A program made the translations under genes and the position numbers. A model generated the notes under the pieces. It did not search any database. It was not told the DNA's origin and saw only the letters and a list, made by a program, of their open reading frames with translations. Shown piece after piece: positions 26,355-34,829 of a stretch of DNA of 64,000 bases; positions within the stretch are counted from its first letter, which is position 1; each line of letters opens with the position of its first letter. Source of the DNA: Rhodobacteraceae bacterium (ex Bugula neritina AB1) (GTDB lineage Bacteria; Pseudomonadota; Alphaproteobacteria; Rhodobacterales; Rhodobacteraceae); the NCBI GenBank assembly GCA_001730095.1, contig MDLF01000032.1:24493-88492 (forward strand), read 5' to 3'.

Positions 26355-26550
26355 TTCCGATGGCAGGTCTCCTGACTTGCGGGTCGTCGCTTTCCCGATC
26401 CTTCCCGGCCTCTTGCGGGCCAGTGGCTCTATCGGGGTCGCTCGCCGCTTACAGTTGCGGGGGCAGTCTCGGACTTGGCCTGCTGACATGCGGGCCGCAC
26501 CGTGTTCCCTTTTGATCCCGGACACAAGATTCTGTGGCACGGGAACCATC
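26355..26550 (-). ncRNA. cobalamin (adenosylcobalamin-type) riboswitch
   Basis: Read on the minus strand, the region has the classical B12-riboswitch elements in order: GGTTCCCGTGCCAC near 26546, an AGGGAACACGGTG block, GACTGCCCCCGCAACTGTAAG, a GCCACTGG segment, and the B12 box GCAAGTCAGGAGACCTGCC (26362-26380). It lies about 120 bases upstream of the DUF1636 start and in the same orientation, so it should repress that gene when B12 is abundant. Confidence 0.95.
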
Positions 26551-26800
26551 GGCACCAGCGGTAGCGGTTCGCCTGCCGAGTCGTCAATCGTTTTTCTGCA
26601 CCTGCACTAGCTGCCAGTGGCGGCGCGGGTTCGGCGATCTGCCGGAAATCGGCGCATCCCTGCTGTGGCGCCCCATCGCGCCGACCCGGCAACAGACGGG
26701 AGTGTGAAAGTTCGGCCAACTGGGCACCCTTGCCCGCACCTGGCCTGCGCTCAGGCCGCAGTAGACGCCGGAGGGCTGATAGGAGGGGGAGGCGGGGTTG
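26551..26800. other. stretch between the riboswitch and the SRPBCC gene
   Basis: About 250 bases with no supported gene. It should contain the promoter for the riboswitch transcript near 26560-26620 on the minus strand, but no clear -35/-10 pair is visible. A short G-rich run (GGAGGGGGAGGCGGGG around 26781-26797) precedes the stop of the next gene. Confidence 0.35.
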
Positions 26801-27268
26801 TCAGGCGGTTCGGTTCAAACGCTCTTCCGTGATGCGGGCGTATTCTGCCAGCCGCAGCTTGAAACGGCGGTTGAGATTGCTGCGCGCCAGTTTCAGCGAT
26901 TGCACCATCAAACGCCCGGTCAGCGTGGTCGGAGACAGTGCCAGCCGAACAGACATACGGGTCCGGTGTGGCGACAAGGCCAGCAGCTCAACCTCTGTCC
27001 GGCCGTCAATGCCACTGCCGCTGCCATTCAGCACAAGGCCTGACGGCGGCGTGAATGATGCCATCGTCAGTTTGATGTCGCGCGACTTGCCGCGAAAATT
27101 GAAGGTCAGATCCCAAACCAGGCCGTTCTCCGGCTGGGCGAGGTCGCCGGTGCGCTGCAGCTCTATCCCGCGCCGCAGGGCAGAGCGCTCCAGCAGCTCG
27201 AAGTCCGAGATGGCCGCAAAGACATGATCGATCGGAGCCTCGATGTCTTCTTTGCTGTGAAATTCCAT
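26801..27268 (-). CDS. SRPBCC (START-like) family protein
   Basis: The 155-residue protein shows the SRPBCC/CoxG-like pattern: a first strand and helix (FHSKEDIEAPIDHVFAAISD, FELLERSALRRGIELQRTGD), then beta strands (GLVWDLTFNFRGKSRDIKLT) and a long C-terminal helix (LMVQSLKLARSNLNRRFKLR). These folds form a hydrophobic cavity for lipids or cofactors. The frame is open upstream to 27343, overlapping the nudC end, but the ATG at 27268 has GAGG 8 bases upstream and begins at the domain. It lies just downstream of nudC and may be co-transcribed. Confidence 0.85.
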   Translation of the reverse strand: MEFHSKEDIEAPIDHVFAAISDFELLERSALRRGIELQRTGDLAQPENGLVWDLTFNFRGKSRDIKLTMASFTPPSGLVLNGSGSGIDGRTEVELLALSPHRTRMSVRLALSPTTLTGRLMVQSLKLARSNLNRRFKLRLAEYARITEERLNRTA

Positions 27269-27323
27269 TTGCGTTGCCTCATATGCCGCTTGGGAGCCGC
27301 GCTGTTTCCGCCAAATATGCGCT

Positions 27324-28307
27324 TTAGTCCAGCGTGTCCGCAAGCCAGTTCTTGATCAAAAACTGTGCAATTGCCCCTTTGCGCGCGGGTTTCAGAACCG
27401 GATGTTCGCCGGCGAACACTGTCATCATCTCCTGACGGCCGATCCACAGCGCATCCTCGATCTCCTCGGGGTCGATGGTGATCTCACGGCTCAGGGCCTC
27501 ACCTGCACAGCCAAACATCAGCGACATCGGAAAGGCCCAAGGTTGACTCGACAGGTACCGCACTGGACCAACCTGCACTCCGGTTTCCTCCAGCACTTCG
27601 CGGCGCACCGCGGCCTCCAGCGTCTCTCCCGGTTCCACGAAGCCGGCCAACAAAGAGTACATCCCTTCCGGCCAGCCGGGCGAGCGGCCCATCAGAACGC
27701 TGTCACCATGGGTGATCAGCATGATCACGACCGGGTCTGTCCGCGGAAAATGCGGCGCTTTGCAGGCCGGGCAGACCCTTTGCCAGCCCGCTTGCGCCAT
27801 GTCGCTGGCGGCGCCGCAGCAGGCGCAATACCGGTGGCTGCGGTGCCAGGCCAGCAATGCCTTTGCGGTGGCGGCCAGCTCTGCCTCCAGCGGCGACAGG
27901 CGGGTCATCACCCGGCGCAGTTCAGCAAAGACATGGCCGGACGGCAGGTCCGGGTGCTGTTGTTCGCTGGCGTCGGCAAAGCTGTTGAGAGCCTCACTGT
28001 CGACATCATCAGGCTGCCAGCCACTGATATCGCAGGCAAAGCAGGGGGTGCCGTCCGAGGTCAGTCCAAGAAACAGCGCATCCGGTTTGCAGGCTGCGGC
28101 CAGCGGATGGGCCGGTTTGCTCCAGGCAAGGCCGCAGGGCAGATCCGTCTCCGTTTCCTGCCGCGTCAGCGGTTTGCCCCGCCACATGAGCAGCACCTGG
28201 GCGCCGGGCGTGTTCCAGGCTGTTTCCAAAGCTGCGCTGTCGCTTCGCAGATGCGCGGCGCGTTCCAATATGCCGCCGCCAAAGGTCACCTGTTCCGCGC
28301 GTTTCAT
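27324..28307 (-). CDS. nudC: NAD+ diphosphatase (NADH pyrophosphatase, NudC family)
   Basis: Hydrolyses NADH to NMNH and AMP; related enzymes also decap NAD-capped RNA. The 327-residue protein carries the zinc-ribbon Cys4 (YCACCGAASD and VCPACKAPHFPRTDP) and the Nudix box GFVEPGETLEAAVRREVLEE then TGV. It also has the NADH-specific SQPWAFPMSLM motif, which marks NudC rather than another Nudix. The frame opens upstream to 28439, but the ATG at 28307 has AGGAG about 8 bases upstream. It is divergent from the nucleotidase gene. Confidence 0.95.
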   Translation of the reverse strand: MKRAEQVTFGGGILERAAHLRSDSAALETAWNTPGAQVLLMWRGKPLTRQETETDLPCGLAWSKPAHPLAAACKPDALFLGLTSDGTPCFACDISGWQPDDVDSEALNSFADASEQQHPDLPSGHVFAELRRVMTRLSPLEAELAATAKALLAWHRSHRYCACCGAASDMAQAGWQRVCPACKAPHFPRTDPVVIMLITHGDSVLMGRSPGWPEGMYSLLAGFVEPGETLEAAVRREVLEETGVQVGPVRYLSSQPWAFPMSLMFGCAGEALSREITIDPEEIEDALWIGRQEMMTVFAGEHPVLKPARKGAIAQFLIKNWLADTLD

Positions 28308-28642
28308 GGCAGCTCTCCTATGGCTGGCGGCCTTTTGGGCCGTGCTCAACGTGGGACTGCAGCCATGCATGACAGTATGACGCAGGGGCAGCCAGCATTC
28401 GCCTGCGATCAATGCTTGCCTGTCGCAGTGCCGCCACACCTGCCCTGATTAACGCGGGGTCATTTTTCAGCAGAACAGGGAAAACCACGCTGCCGCAGCG
28501 GGCGATCTACGAAAAAGTTAATATGCTGTGAAAAGGATGCTTTGCAAAAGCGGAAAACGCTGATTCAAATAGCGCGGGACAAGAATAACGCCGAAGGGCG
28601 CGAAAGGAGCGGCGGGCAGGCAGTGTCAGCAGAATTTTGGAT

Positions 28643-30496
28643 ATGACCACCGGGGCCGGGACCTCAGAAACCGGGACTTCCGGGACGCTGCATGTGTTGG
28701 CCACCACGGACCTGCACTGCAATCTGCTGAGCCATGATTATTATGCTGACCGGCCGGATCCAGCCATCGGCCTGTCACGGGCGGCCACTTTGATCGCCCA
28801 GGCGCGCACTGAGGCAGCGCGACTGGGCGCGGCCTGTATCCTGGTTGATAATGGCGACGGGTTGCTGGGATCGCCCCTGGGGGAAATTCTGCCGCAAATG
28901 GCTGGACCGCACCCGCTGATGCGCGCCTTTCAGGTCCTGCAATATGACGCAGCGGGCCTCGGCAACCATGATTTCGATTCCGGGCTGGCTGCTCTGACGA
29001 ACATGCTGAAGGACGCGCCTTGCCCGATGCTGTGTGCGAATCTGACGGCCGCGCAGCCGGGCCTGGAACTGCCGTTTGCCGCTTCAGCAGTTCTGGAGCG
29101 CGCCGTGCCCGCCTGCCCAGGCTTGCCGCCTCTGCGGATCGGCGTTTTCTCAGTCCTGCCGCCGCAGACGCTCTCCTGGTGCCGTCAGGTGCTGGCAGGG
29201 CAATTGCAGGCGCAGGGCATTGCAGAGGCCGCCGCCGAGCAGGCGCGGCAGCTGAAGGCGCAGGGCTGCGATCTGGTGCTGGGCCTGGCGCATAGCGGAC
29301 TGGCGGCAGAAGGTGGCGACAGCAGTGAAAACGCCTTGGAGCTGCTGGCGGCCCTGCCAGAGATCGACGCTCTGGTTGGCGGCCATACCCATCTGACACT
29401 GCCACATCCGGACCACCCCTTTGCCAAGCCGGTGGTGATGCCAGGCGCGCATGGCTCGCATCTGGGGATGATCCGGCTGGAGCTGGAACATGTTTCCGGC
29501 AGCTGGCGGATGCGCCGTGGCACGCCCAGCCTGCAGCCGGTTGCCCAACCGGGGGCAACAGGTGCCGTGCAGCCGCTGGCGCAGGAGGCGCCTGCATTGG
29601 TGCAGGCCCTGGCAGATGATCACGGCCTCACCTTACAGCGCATGCAGGAGCCGGCAGGACACAGCCCGGTGGCGATGCATTCCTATTTTACCTTCTTTGC
29701 GCCGGACCGCGGTCTTGCCCTGACGGCCAGCGCCCAGGCGGCTGCGGCGCGGGTGCTGCTGCGCGGCACTGACGGTGAAAACCTGCCGTTGCTGTCTGCG
29801 GTGGCGCCAGGCAAATTCGGCGGCCGCTCCGGGCCGCAATATTACACTGATATTGCCGCCGGTGCGCTGTCTGCCCGCAATATTGCGGATCTGCAGGTCT
29901 TTCCGAATGAACTGAAGGCAATGGCTGTCACGGGCGCGCAGCTGCAGGATTGGCTGGAAATGTCGGCCGGGCTGTTTAACCAGGTGATGCCAGGCAGTGC
30001 CGGACAGCAGCTGGCAGACCCGCATCGGGCAGGCCACAACTTCGATGTGATCTTTGGCCTCAGCTACCGGATCGATGTATCCCAGCCACCGCGGTTCTCC
30101 GCCTCGGGGGCGCTGTTGAATCCGGATGCCCGGCGGGTTTCGGATCTTCGCTGGCAAGGCCAGCCGATTGACCCCGGCCAGCGGTTCGCAGTTGCACTCA
30201 ACAGTTACCGGGCCAGCGGTGGTGGCCGGTTCCGGATGCTGGAAACCGCAGAGGAGCTGCCGTTGCCGCCGCTCCGCATCCGGCAGGCGATCAGCGACTA
30301 TATTGCCGGGCGTTTGCCGCCGGATCCGCTGGCCGAGGCCGCCTATCCCTGGCAGCTGGCGCCGGTTCCGGGCGCACGCGCAGTTGCCGTGACAGGGGCG
30401 GGCGCTGCGCAGCACCTGGCGGAATTGCCGGACGGGCTGGCCACGCCACGCGGTTTCAGCAGCGATGGTTTCTGGGAGCTGGAACTGCAGCTATGA
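28643..30496 (+). CDS. 5'-nucleotidase / 2',3'-cyclic phosphodiesterase family protein
   Basis: Two-domain metallophosphatase of 617 residues. The metallophos domain has LHVLATTDLHCNLLSHDYY (Asp-x-His), CILVDNGDGLLGSPLGE, YDAAGLGNHDFDSGL, and LVGGHTHLTLPHP, supplying the dinuclear metal ligands. The C-terminal 5'-nucleotidase domain includes LPLLSAVAPGKFGGRSGPQY, LQVFPNELKAMAVTGAQLQD and FAVALNSYRASGGGRF. CpdB-like members hydrolyse 2',3'-cNMP and 3'-nucleotides. No N-terminal signal peptide is visible, unlike periplasmic CpdB. The ATG at 28643 or a TTG two codons earlier may be the start. Confidence 0.9.
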   Translation: MTTGAGTSETGTSGTLHVLATTDLHCNLLSHDYYADRPDPAIGLSRAATLIAQARTEAARLGAACILVDNGDGLLGSPLGEILPQMAGPHPLMRAFQVLQYDAAGLGNHDFDSGLAALTNMLKDAPCPMLCANLTAAQPGLELPFAASAVLERAVPACPGLPPLRIGVFSVLPPQTLSWCRQVLAGQLQAQGIAEAAAEQARQLKAQGCDLVLGLAHSGLAAEGGDSSENALELLAALPEIDALVGGHTHLTLPHPDHPFAKPVVMPGAHGSHLGMIRLELEHVSGSWRMRRGTPSLQPVAQPGATGAVQPLAQEAPALVQALADDHGLTLQRMQEPAGHSPVAMHSYFTFFAPDRGLALTASAQAAAARVLLRGTDGENLPLLSAVAPGKFGGRSGPQYYTDIAAGALSARNIADLQVFPNELKAMAVTGAQLQDWLEMSAGLFNQVMPGSAGQQLADPHRAGHNFDVIFGLSYRIDVSQPPRFSASGALLNPDARRVSDLRWQGQPIDPGQRFAVALNSYRASGGGRFRMLETAEELPLPPLRIRQAISDYIAGRLPPDPLAEAAYPWQLAPVPGARAVAVTGAGAAQHLAELPDGLATPRGFSSDGFWELELQL

Positions 30497-30563
30497 CTGG
30501 CTGAACTCAGCGCAGGCGGCGCAGCCCTTGCCAATCCCGGCAGCGGCCCTTATATCGGGATTC

Positions 30564-30658
30564 GAGAGGTTGGCGCGGGCAGGCGCCTCGCCAACCTGGT
30601 CAGATCCGGAAGGAAGCAGCCACAACGAGCCCCGCTTGGGTCGATGTCCAGCCTCTCA
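30564..30658 (+). ncRNA. ffs: signal recognition particle RNA (4.5S-type)
   Basis: The terminal arms GAGAGGTTGG near 30564 and CCAGCCTCTC near 30657 pair. The conserved apical domain with CCAACCTGGTCAGATCCGGA, AGGAAGCAGCCACAACGAG and CCCCGCTTGGGTCG matches the bacterial SRP RNA core, where GGUCAG, GGAAGGAAGCAGCC and the GNRA-type loop bind Ffh. It lies 68 bases after the nucleotidase stop on the same strand and is likely its own unit. Ends are assigned from the pairing arms. Confidence 0.93.
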
Positions 30659-30877
30659 CTTACCCCCCCTCCACTATTACCTCCCCTGAACCAATTGATG
30701 TGAAATTGACAAGGGGCTCCCGCCCGCTTTGGAGCAATCAAAGATTGCCCCGCGCCGTTGGGCCGGGCGCCACGCTGGCGCGTGGCGGGAATCGCCGCTT
30801 CTTCTGGCTGGAAATATCCTGGGGTGAATTGGCCTGGAGGCCAAGAGGGGCAACGCCCCTGCCTGCCGTGCGCTAGT
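30659..30877. other. spacer with hairpins between ffs and pheA
   Basis: Contains a stem CGCCACGC (30768-30775) / GCGTGGCG (30780-30787) with a 4-base loop, and AGGGGC (30846-30851) / GCCCCT (30855-30860). The second could serve as the end of the pheA transcript on the minus strand, although no T run follows. No gene is seen. Confidence 0.4.
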
Positions 30878-31711
30878 TCAGAACCGGCCGTTGTCCGCCG
30901 GGTAAACGCCAAGGATTTCCACATTGGTGGTGAAATAACTCAGCTCGTCCATCGCCAGCTGCACATTGGCGTCATCGGGATGGCCTTCGATGTCGGCATA
31001 AAACTGGGTCGCGGTGAACGAGCCGTCCACCATATAGCTTTCCAGTTTGGTCATGTTGATGCCGTTGGTGGCAAAACCGCCCATCGCCTTGTAAAGCGCC
31101 GCCGGGATGTTGCGCACCTGAAACACGAAGCTGGTGATCATGTTATGGGCGCCGCGGCGGCTAAAGTCCGGCTTCTGCGCCATGATCAGAAAGCGGGTGG
31201 TGTTGTCGCTGCTGTCCTCGATATGGCGAGCAAGCACATTCAGACCGTAGATCTCGCCTGCCAGTTCGCTGGCCAGCGCGGCAGAATGGATGTCGCCGGC
31301 TTCGGCCACATCACGGGCGGCGCGCGCGTTGTCGGGGCTAACCCGGCCGCGGATGCCATTGTCCCGCAGGAAGGTTCCGCATTGCGGCAAAAGCACCAGA
31401 TGCGAATGCGCCTCCTGGATGTCTTCCAGTTTTGCTCCCGGCACCGCCAGCAGGTTGATATGCACCCGCACAAAGGCTTCGTCCACGATATGCAGCCCGC
31501 TGTGCGGCAACAGCCGGTGGCTGTCGGCCACGCGGCCATAGGTGGAGTTTTCCACCGGCAGCATCGCCTGCTCCGCCGCGCCGCTGCGCACCGCTTCCAG
31601 AATGTCCTCAAACGTGCGGCAGGCCAGCACCTCCATGCCGGGGCGGGCGATGCGGCAGGCCTCGTGGCTGTAGGAGCCAAGCTCCCCCTGAATGGCGATT
31701 TTGCGGCTCAT
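30878..31711 (-). CDS. pheA: prephenate dehydratase
   Basis: Converts prephenate to phenylpyruvate in phenylalanine synthesis. The 277-residue protein starts MSRKIAIQGELGSYSHEACR and has the catalytic domain motifs AMLPVENSTYGRVADSHRLL, LPQCGTFLRDNG and SSDNTTRFLIMAQKPDFS. The C-terminal ACT regulatory domain is present (SFVFQVRNIPAALYKAMGGF, INMTKLESYMVDGSF), the site of feedback control by phenylalanine. There is no fused chorismate mutase, as usual in alphaproteobacteria. The frame opens a few codons upstream; the ATG at 31711 gives the conserved N-terminus. It is divergent from the cytochrome c gene. Confidence 0.96.
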   Translation of the reverse strand: MSRKIAIQGELGSYSHEACRIARPGMEVLACRTFEDILEAVRSGAAEQAMLPVENSTYGRVADSHRLLPHSGLHIVDEAFVRVHINLLAVPGAKLEDIQEAHSHLVLLPQCGTFLRDNGIRGRVSPDNARAARDVAEAGDIHSAALASELAGEIYGLNVLARHIEDSSDNTTRFLIMAQKPDFSRRGAHNMITSFVFQVRNIPAALYKAMGGFATNGINMTKLESYMVDGSFTATQFYADIEGHPDDANVQLAMDELSYFTTNVEILGVYPADNGRF

Positions 31712-31815
31712 GGGTGTGTTCCCCGTGCAAAACTTCAAGATTTGGGCGTTTCGTCGCGCTGTCTATACCTTGCCACTTTGAAGGGGAAGCCTTAGACAAC
31801 CGGTCAGACAGCTAA

Positions 31816-32337
31816 ATGGACCCGCGATTCATGTTTGACACAATGACCCTTACCAAAGCGACCGCAGGCTTTTGCGGCGCGTTCCTGGTTCTCCTGCTGG
31901 GCAAATGGGCCGCAGAGGGCCTGTATCACGTGGACAGCCACGGTGAGGCCGCCTATGTGATCGAAGTCGCCTCGGCCGAAGCCGCCAGCGATGAGCCGGA
32001 AGTCAGCTTCGAAGAGCTGATGGCCTCTGCCGATGTTGCCAAAGGCGCAAAAGTTTTCAAGAAATGCTCTGCCTGCCACAAGCTGGAAGACGGCGCGAAC
32101 TCAACTGGCCCCTACCTCTATGGCGTGGTTGGCCGCAATATCGCTGCCGCACCGGGCTTTGGCTATTCCGGCGCTCTGACCGGCATGGCAGACAAGGCCT
32201 GGACTGCCGAAGAGCTGGACGCCTTCCTGACCAAGCCGTCGGCCTATGCGTCTGGCACCACCATGTCGTTCTCGGGTCTGAAGAAACAGAAAGACCGCGT
32301 GAACCTGATCGCCTATCTGGACAGCCTGGACAACTAA
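31816..32337 (+). CDS. membrane-anchored cytochrome c (CycM / c552 type)
   Basis: The 173-residue protein has an N-terminal uncleaved signal anchor (TKATAGFCGAFLVLLLG), an acidic linker, and one c-type heme domain with KKCSACHKLEDG (Cys-x2-Cys-His) and an axial-Met candidate in GTTMSFSGLKKQKDR. This is the mitochondrial-like class I layout of CycM/cytochrome c552, which carries electrons from the bc1 complex to oxidases. The ATG at 31816 or 31831 may be the start. It is divergent from pheA and followed by a strong terminator. Confidence 0.92.
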   Translation: MDPRFMFDTMTLTKATAGFCGAFLVLLLGKWAAEGLYHVDSHGEAAYVIEVASAEAASDEPEVSFEELMASADVAKGAKVFKKCSACHKLEDGANSTGPYLYGVVGRNIAAAPGFGYSGALTGMADKAWTAEELDAFLTKPSAYASGTTMSFSGLKKQKDRVNLIAYLDSLDN

Positions 32338-32370
32338 ACCTGTCTACTGTCCCAGCTATCCAACCGAAAA

Positions 32371-32400
32371 AGCCGCTGCAGACCCGCAGCGGCTTTTTTT
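32371..32400 (+). terminator. Rho-independent terminator after the cytochrome c gene
   Basis: AGCCGCTGC (32371-32379) pairs with GCAGCGGCT (32386-32394) around a 6-base loop and is followed by a run of T to 32400. Confidence 0.93.
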
Positions 32401-32424
32401 GATGGCAGCATTGCCCGGCCGTCA

Positions 32425-32661
32425 TCAGGCCGGGTTGTTTTCCCGGTAATAGGCCAGCGCATCGCGTTCCTGACCGTCGGGCAGGATGCAGACGCCGATG
32501 GGGCCGGCCTTGCCGCTGCGCCGCACATACTGGCCGCTGCTCTGGACGCAGAACGCCTCTTCGGGGCTGGAATAGACCACTTCCTCCTCCTGCTGGGCGC
32601 AGGCGCTGAGGGCTGCAACCCCGGCCAGGGCAAGGGGGGCTAGATACTTCACTGTCGGCAT
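32425..32661 (-). CDS. DUF333-domain lipoprotein
   Basis: The 78-residue protein has a lipoprotein signal with a lipobox (LALAGVAALSAC), then a short linker and a domain resembling DUF333: FCVQSSGQYVRRSGKAGPIG then VCILPDGQERDALAYYRENN. The conserved Cys pair and Pro-Asp-Gly are typical. Members are small envelope lipoproteins without established function. The frame opens upstream to 32727 but the ATG at 32661 has GGGAG upstream and starts the signal peptide directly. It is convergent with the cytochrome gene. Confidence 0.82.
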   Translation of the reverse strand: MPTVKYLAPLALAGVAALSACAQQEEEVVYSSPEEAFCVQSSGQYVRRSGKAGPIGVCILPDGQERDALAYYRENNPA

Positions 32662-32894
32662 TTCTGTCTCCCTGAGGTTCTGACGTTTTTGTGATTCGAG
32701 GCTGGCATGCAGTCCAATACCGGGCAAGCAGCCGCTGAAAAGGCTGGCAGGATCGGCCGTTGCACGCCAAAAGGGAGCGTGGCGCGAACAGGAAACCGCC
32801 TAATCGCAACTTGAATGTTACCGCCCCCCGCCATTAGCTTGTGGGCAGATAAGATCCTGGGCGCTAGGCCGCAGGCAAAAGGAGGTCATGGCAG
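32662..32894. promoter_or_regulatory. divergent region upstream of the DUF333 gene and yejA
   Basis: About 230 bases between two divergent starts. It must hold promoters for both. The end on the yejA side contains AGGAGGTCATGGCAG, a strong ribosome-binding site. No operator pattern stands out. Confidence 0.4.
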
Positions 32895-34820
32895 ATGAAT
32901 CCCGCTCGAGCTGCGGCGCGCGTGCGCACAATGGACAGGGTGAACCCGCTGCAGGTAGCTGCGGTACTGGCCCAGGCTCTGACACTGGGGCTGATCCTGG
33001 TTCTTGCCGCGGCGACGCTGGTCCGGGCAGAGGACACCATCATCAAGGCCCATGGCTTTGCCGAGTTCGGGGATCTGAAATACCCCCAAGGCTTTGCGCA
33101 TTTCGACTATGTGAACCCTGAGGCGCCCAAGGGCGGTGAACTGGCGATTTCGGCGGTTGGCACTTTCGACAGCATGAACCCCTACACCCGCAAGGGCCGG
33201 GCAGGGATGTTGTCTTCGCAGCACTTCGAAAGCCTGATGGTCGGCTCGTACGATGAACCCGGCTCCTACTACGGGCTGCTGGCCGAAAGCCTTGAGTATC
33301 CGGAAAGCCAGGACTGGGTGATCTTCAATCTGCGGCCCGAGGCGCGGTTTTCGGACGGGTCTGCGGTTACGGCTGATGATGTGGTCTTCTCTCACAACAT
33401 TCTGCTGGAGCAGGGGCTGAAATCCTATGCCGAAGCCGTGCGCAAGCGCATCCCAAAGGCCGAAGCACTGGGGCCGCACCGGGTGAAATTCTACTTCTCG
33501 CCGGACTTCCCGCGCCGGGCGATGATTTCCCAGGTGGCCGGCACGTCGGTATTCTCCAAGGCTTGGTTCGAGGCCGACCCCGAAAACCGCCGCATTGACG
33601 AACCGCGGCTGGAACCGGGCATCGGCTCGGGGCCTTACGTGCTGGACAAGGCAGAGGTGAACCAAAGCATCATTTACCGCCGCAACCCGGACTACTGGGG
33701 CAAGGACATCAACGTGAATATCGGTCGCCACAACTATGACAGCATCCGGGTTGAGTACTTTGGCGATGCGGTGGCCGCGATGGAAGGGTTCAAGGCAGGG
33801 GTCTACACGCTGCGCCCTGAAAACAGTTCTAAAAGCTGGGCGACTGCCTACAATTTTGATGCGGTGAACGCAGGCGAGGTGGTCAAAGGCGAAATTCCGG
33901 ACGGAAACGTGCCTGCGGCCTCTGGCTTTGTGATGAACCTGCTGCGTCCCAAATTCCAGGACATCCGCGTCCGCGAGGCGCTGCAGCTGGCCTATAATTT
34001 CGAGTGGACCAACGAAAGCCTGCAATATGGGTTGTTCCGCCACCGGTCCTCTTTCTGGCAGGACACGCCGCTGCAGGCTGAGGGCCTGCCCGAAGGCCGC
34101 GAAAAAGAGGTGCTGGAGGCGCTGGACGGTCAGATCGATCCATCGCTGCTGACCTCGGAGCCGGTGATGGCGCATGCCTCCAAACCGGCCCGCCCCGGCG
34201 ACCGCAAGAACCTGCGCCGCGCCATGAAACTGCTGGACGAGGCTGGCTGGACCGTCGGCGATGACGGCGTGCGCCGCAACGCGGACGGCGAGGTGTTCAA
34301 ACTGGAGTTTCTGGTCGACAGCCCGACCATCGAACGTATCGTGCAGCCCTATGTCACCAATCTGAACACCATGGGGCTGGAGGCTGTGGTGAACCGGGTC
34401 GACTATGCACAATTCACCAGCCGCCGCCGCGAGAAGGAGTTCGACATGATCTCCTCCGCCTACCGGATGTCGCTGGAGCCTTCGACCGGCCTCTACCAGC
34501 AATTCGGCTCCGAAGCGCATGAGTATTCGGTCTTCAACCCCGCCGGGCTGGCCGATCCGGCAGTCGATGCGCTGATCGGCAATATCGTCAATGCCACGAC
34601 ACAGGACGAACTGCGCGCCAATGCCCGCGCCCTAGACCGGGTGCTGCGTGCCAAACGATTTGCGGTGCCGACCTGGTATCTGGACGTGAACTGGGTTGCT
34701 TATTGGGACATGTACAGCCAGCCGGAAAACCTGCCGCCCTACAGCCCGGGCTTCCTGGACCTGTGGTGGATTGACGATGCCCGCGAAGCGGCGCTGAAGT
34801 CTTCCGGCGCGCTGCGGTAA
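32895..34820 (+). CDS. yejA: oligopeptide ABC transporter substrate-binding protein, YejA-like
   Basis: Periplasmic family 5 solute-binding protein of 641 residues. It has a signal peptide ending near ATLVRAEDT, after a somewhat long, basic N-region. The mature part shows the SBP_bac_5 layout: GFAEFGDLKYPQGFAHFDYV (a YejA signature), FNLRPEARFSDGSAVTADDV, and RREKEFDMISSAYRMSLEPS. The C-terminal FLDLWWIDDAREA is common to YejA members. A strong AGGAGG site precedes the ATG. It is the first gene of yejABEF, which imports oligopeptides including microcin C in E. coli. The specific cargo here is unknown. Confidence 0.92.
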   Translation: MNPARAAARVRTMDRVNPLQVAAVLAQALTLGLILVLAAATLVRAEDTIIKAHGFAEFGDLKYPQGFAHFDYVNPEAPKGGELAISAVGTFDSMNPYTRKGRAGMLSSQHFESLMVGSYDEPGSYYGLLAESLEYPESQDWVIFNLRPEARFSDGSAVTADDVVFSHNILLEQGLKSYAEAVRKRIPKAEALGPHRVKFYFSPDFPRRAMISQVAGTSVFSKAWFEADPENRRIDEPRLEPGIGSGPYVLDKAEVNQSIIYRRNPDYWGKDINVNIGRHNYDSIRVEYFGDAVAAMEGFKAGVYTLRPENSSKSWATAYNFDAVNAGEVVKGEIPDGNVPAASGFVMNLLRPKFQDIRVREALQLAYNFEWTNESLQYGLFRHRSSFWQDTPLQAEGLPEGREKEVLEALDGQIDPSLLTSEPVMAHASKPARPGDRKNLRRAMKLLDEAGWTVGDDGVRRNADGEVFKLEFLVDSPTIERIVQPYVTNLNTMGLEAVVNRVDYAQFTSRRREKEFDMISSAYRMSLEPSTGLYQQFGSEAHEYSVFNPAGLADPAVDALIGNIVNATTQDELRANARALDRVLRAKRFAVPTWYLDVNWVAYWDMYSQPENLPPYSPGFLDLWWIDDAREAALKSSGALR

Positions 34821-34829
34821 ACCACAGCC

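Noticed and set aside
32886..34520. Long minus-strand open frame (544 codons) opposite yejA
   Set aside because: It is antisense to a clear yejA gene, has no recognisable domain, and is an expected shadow in high-GC DNA.
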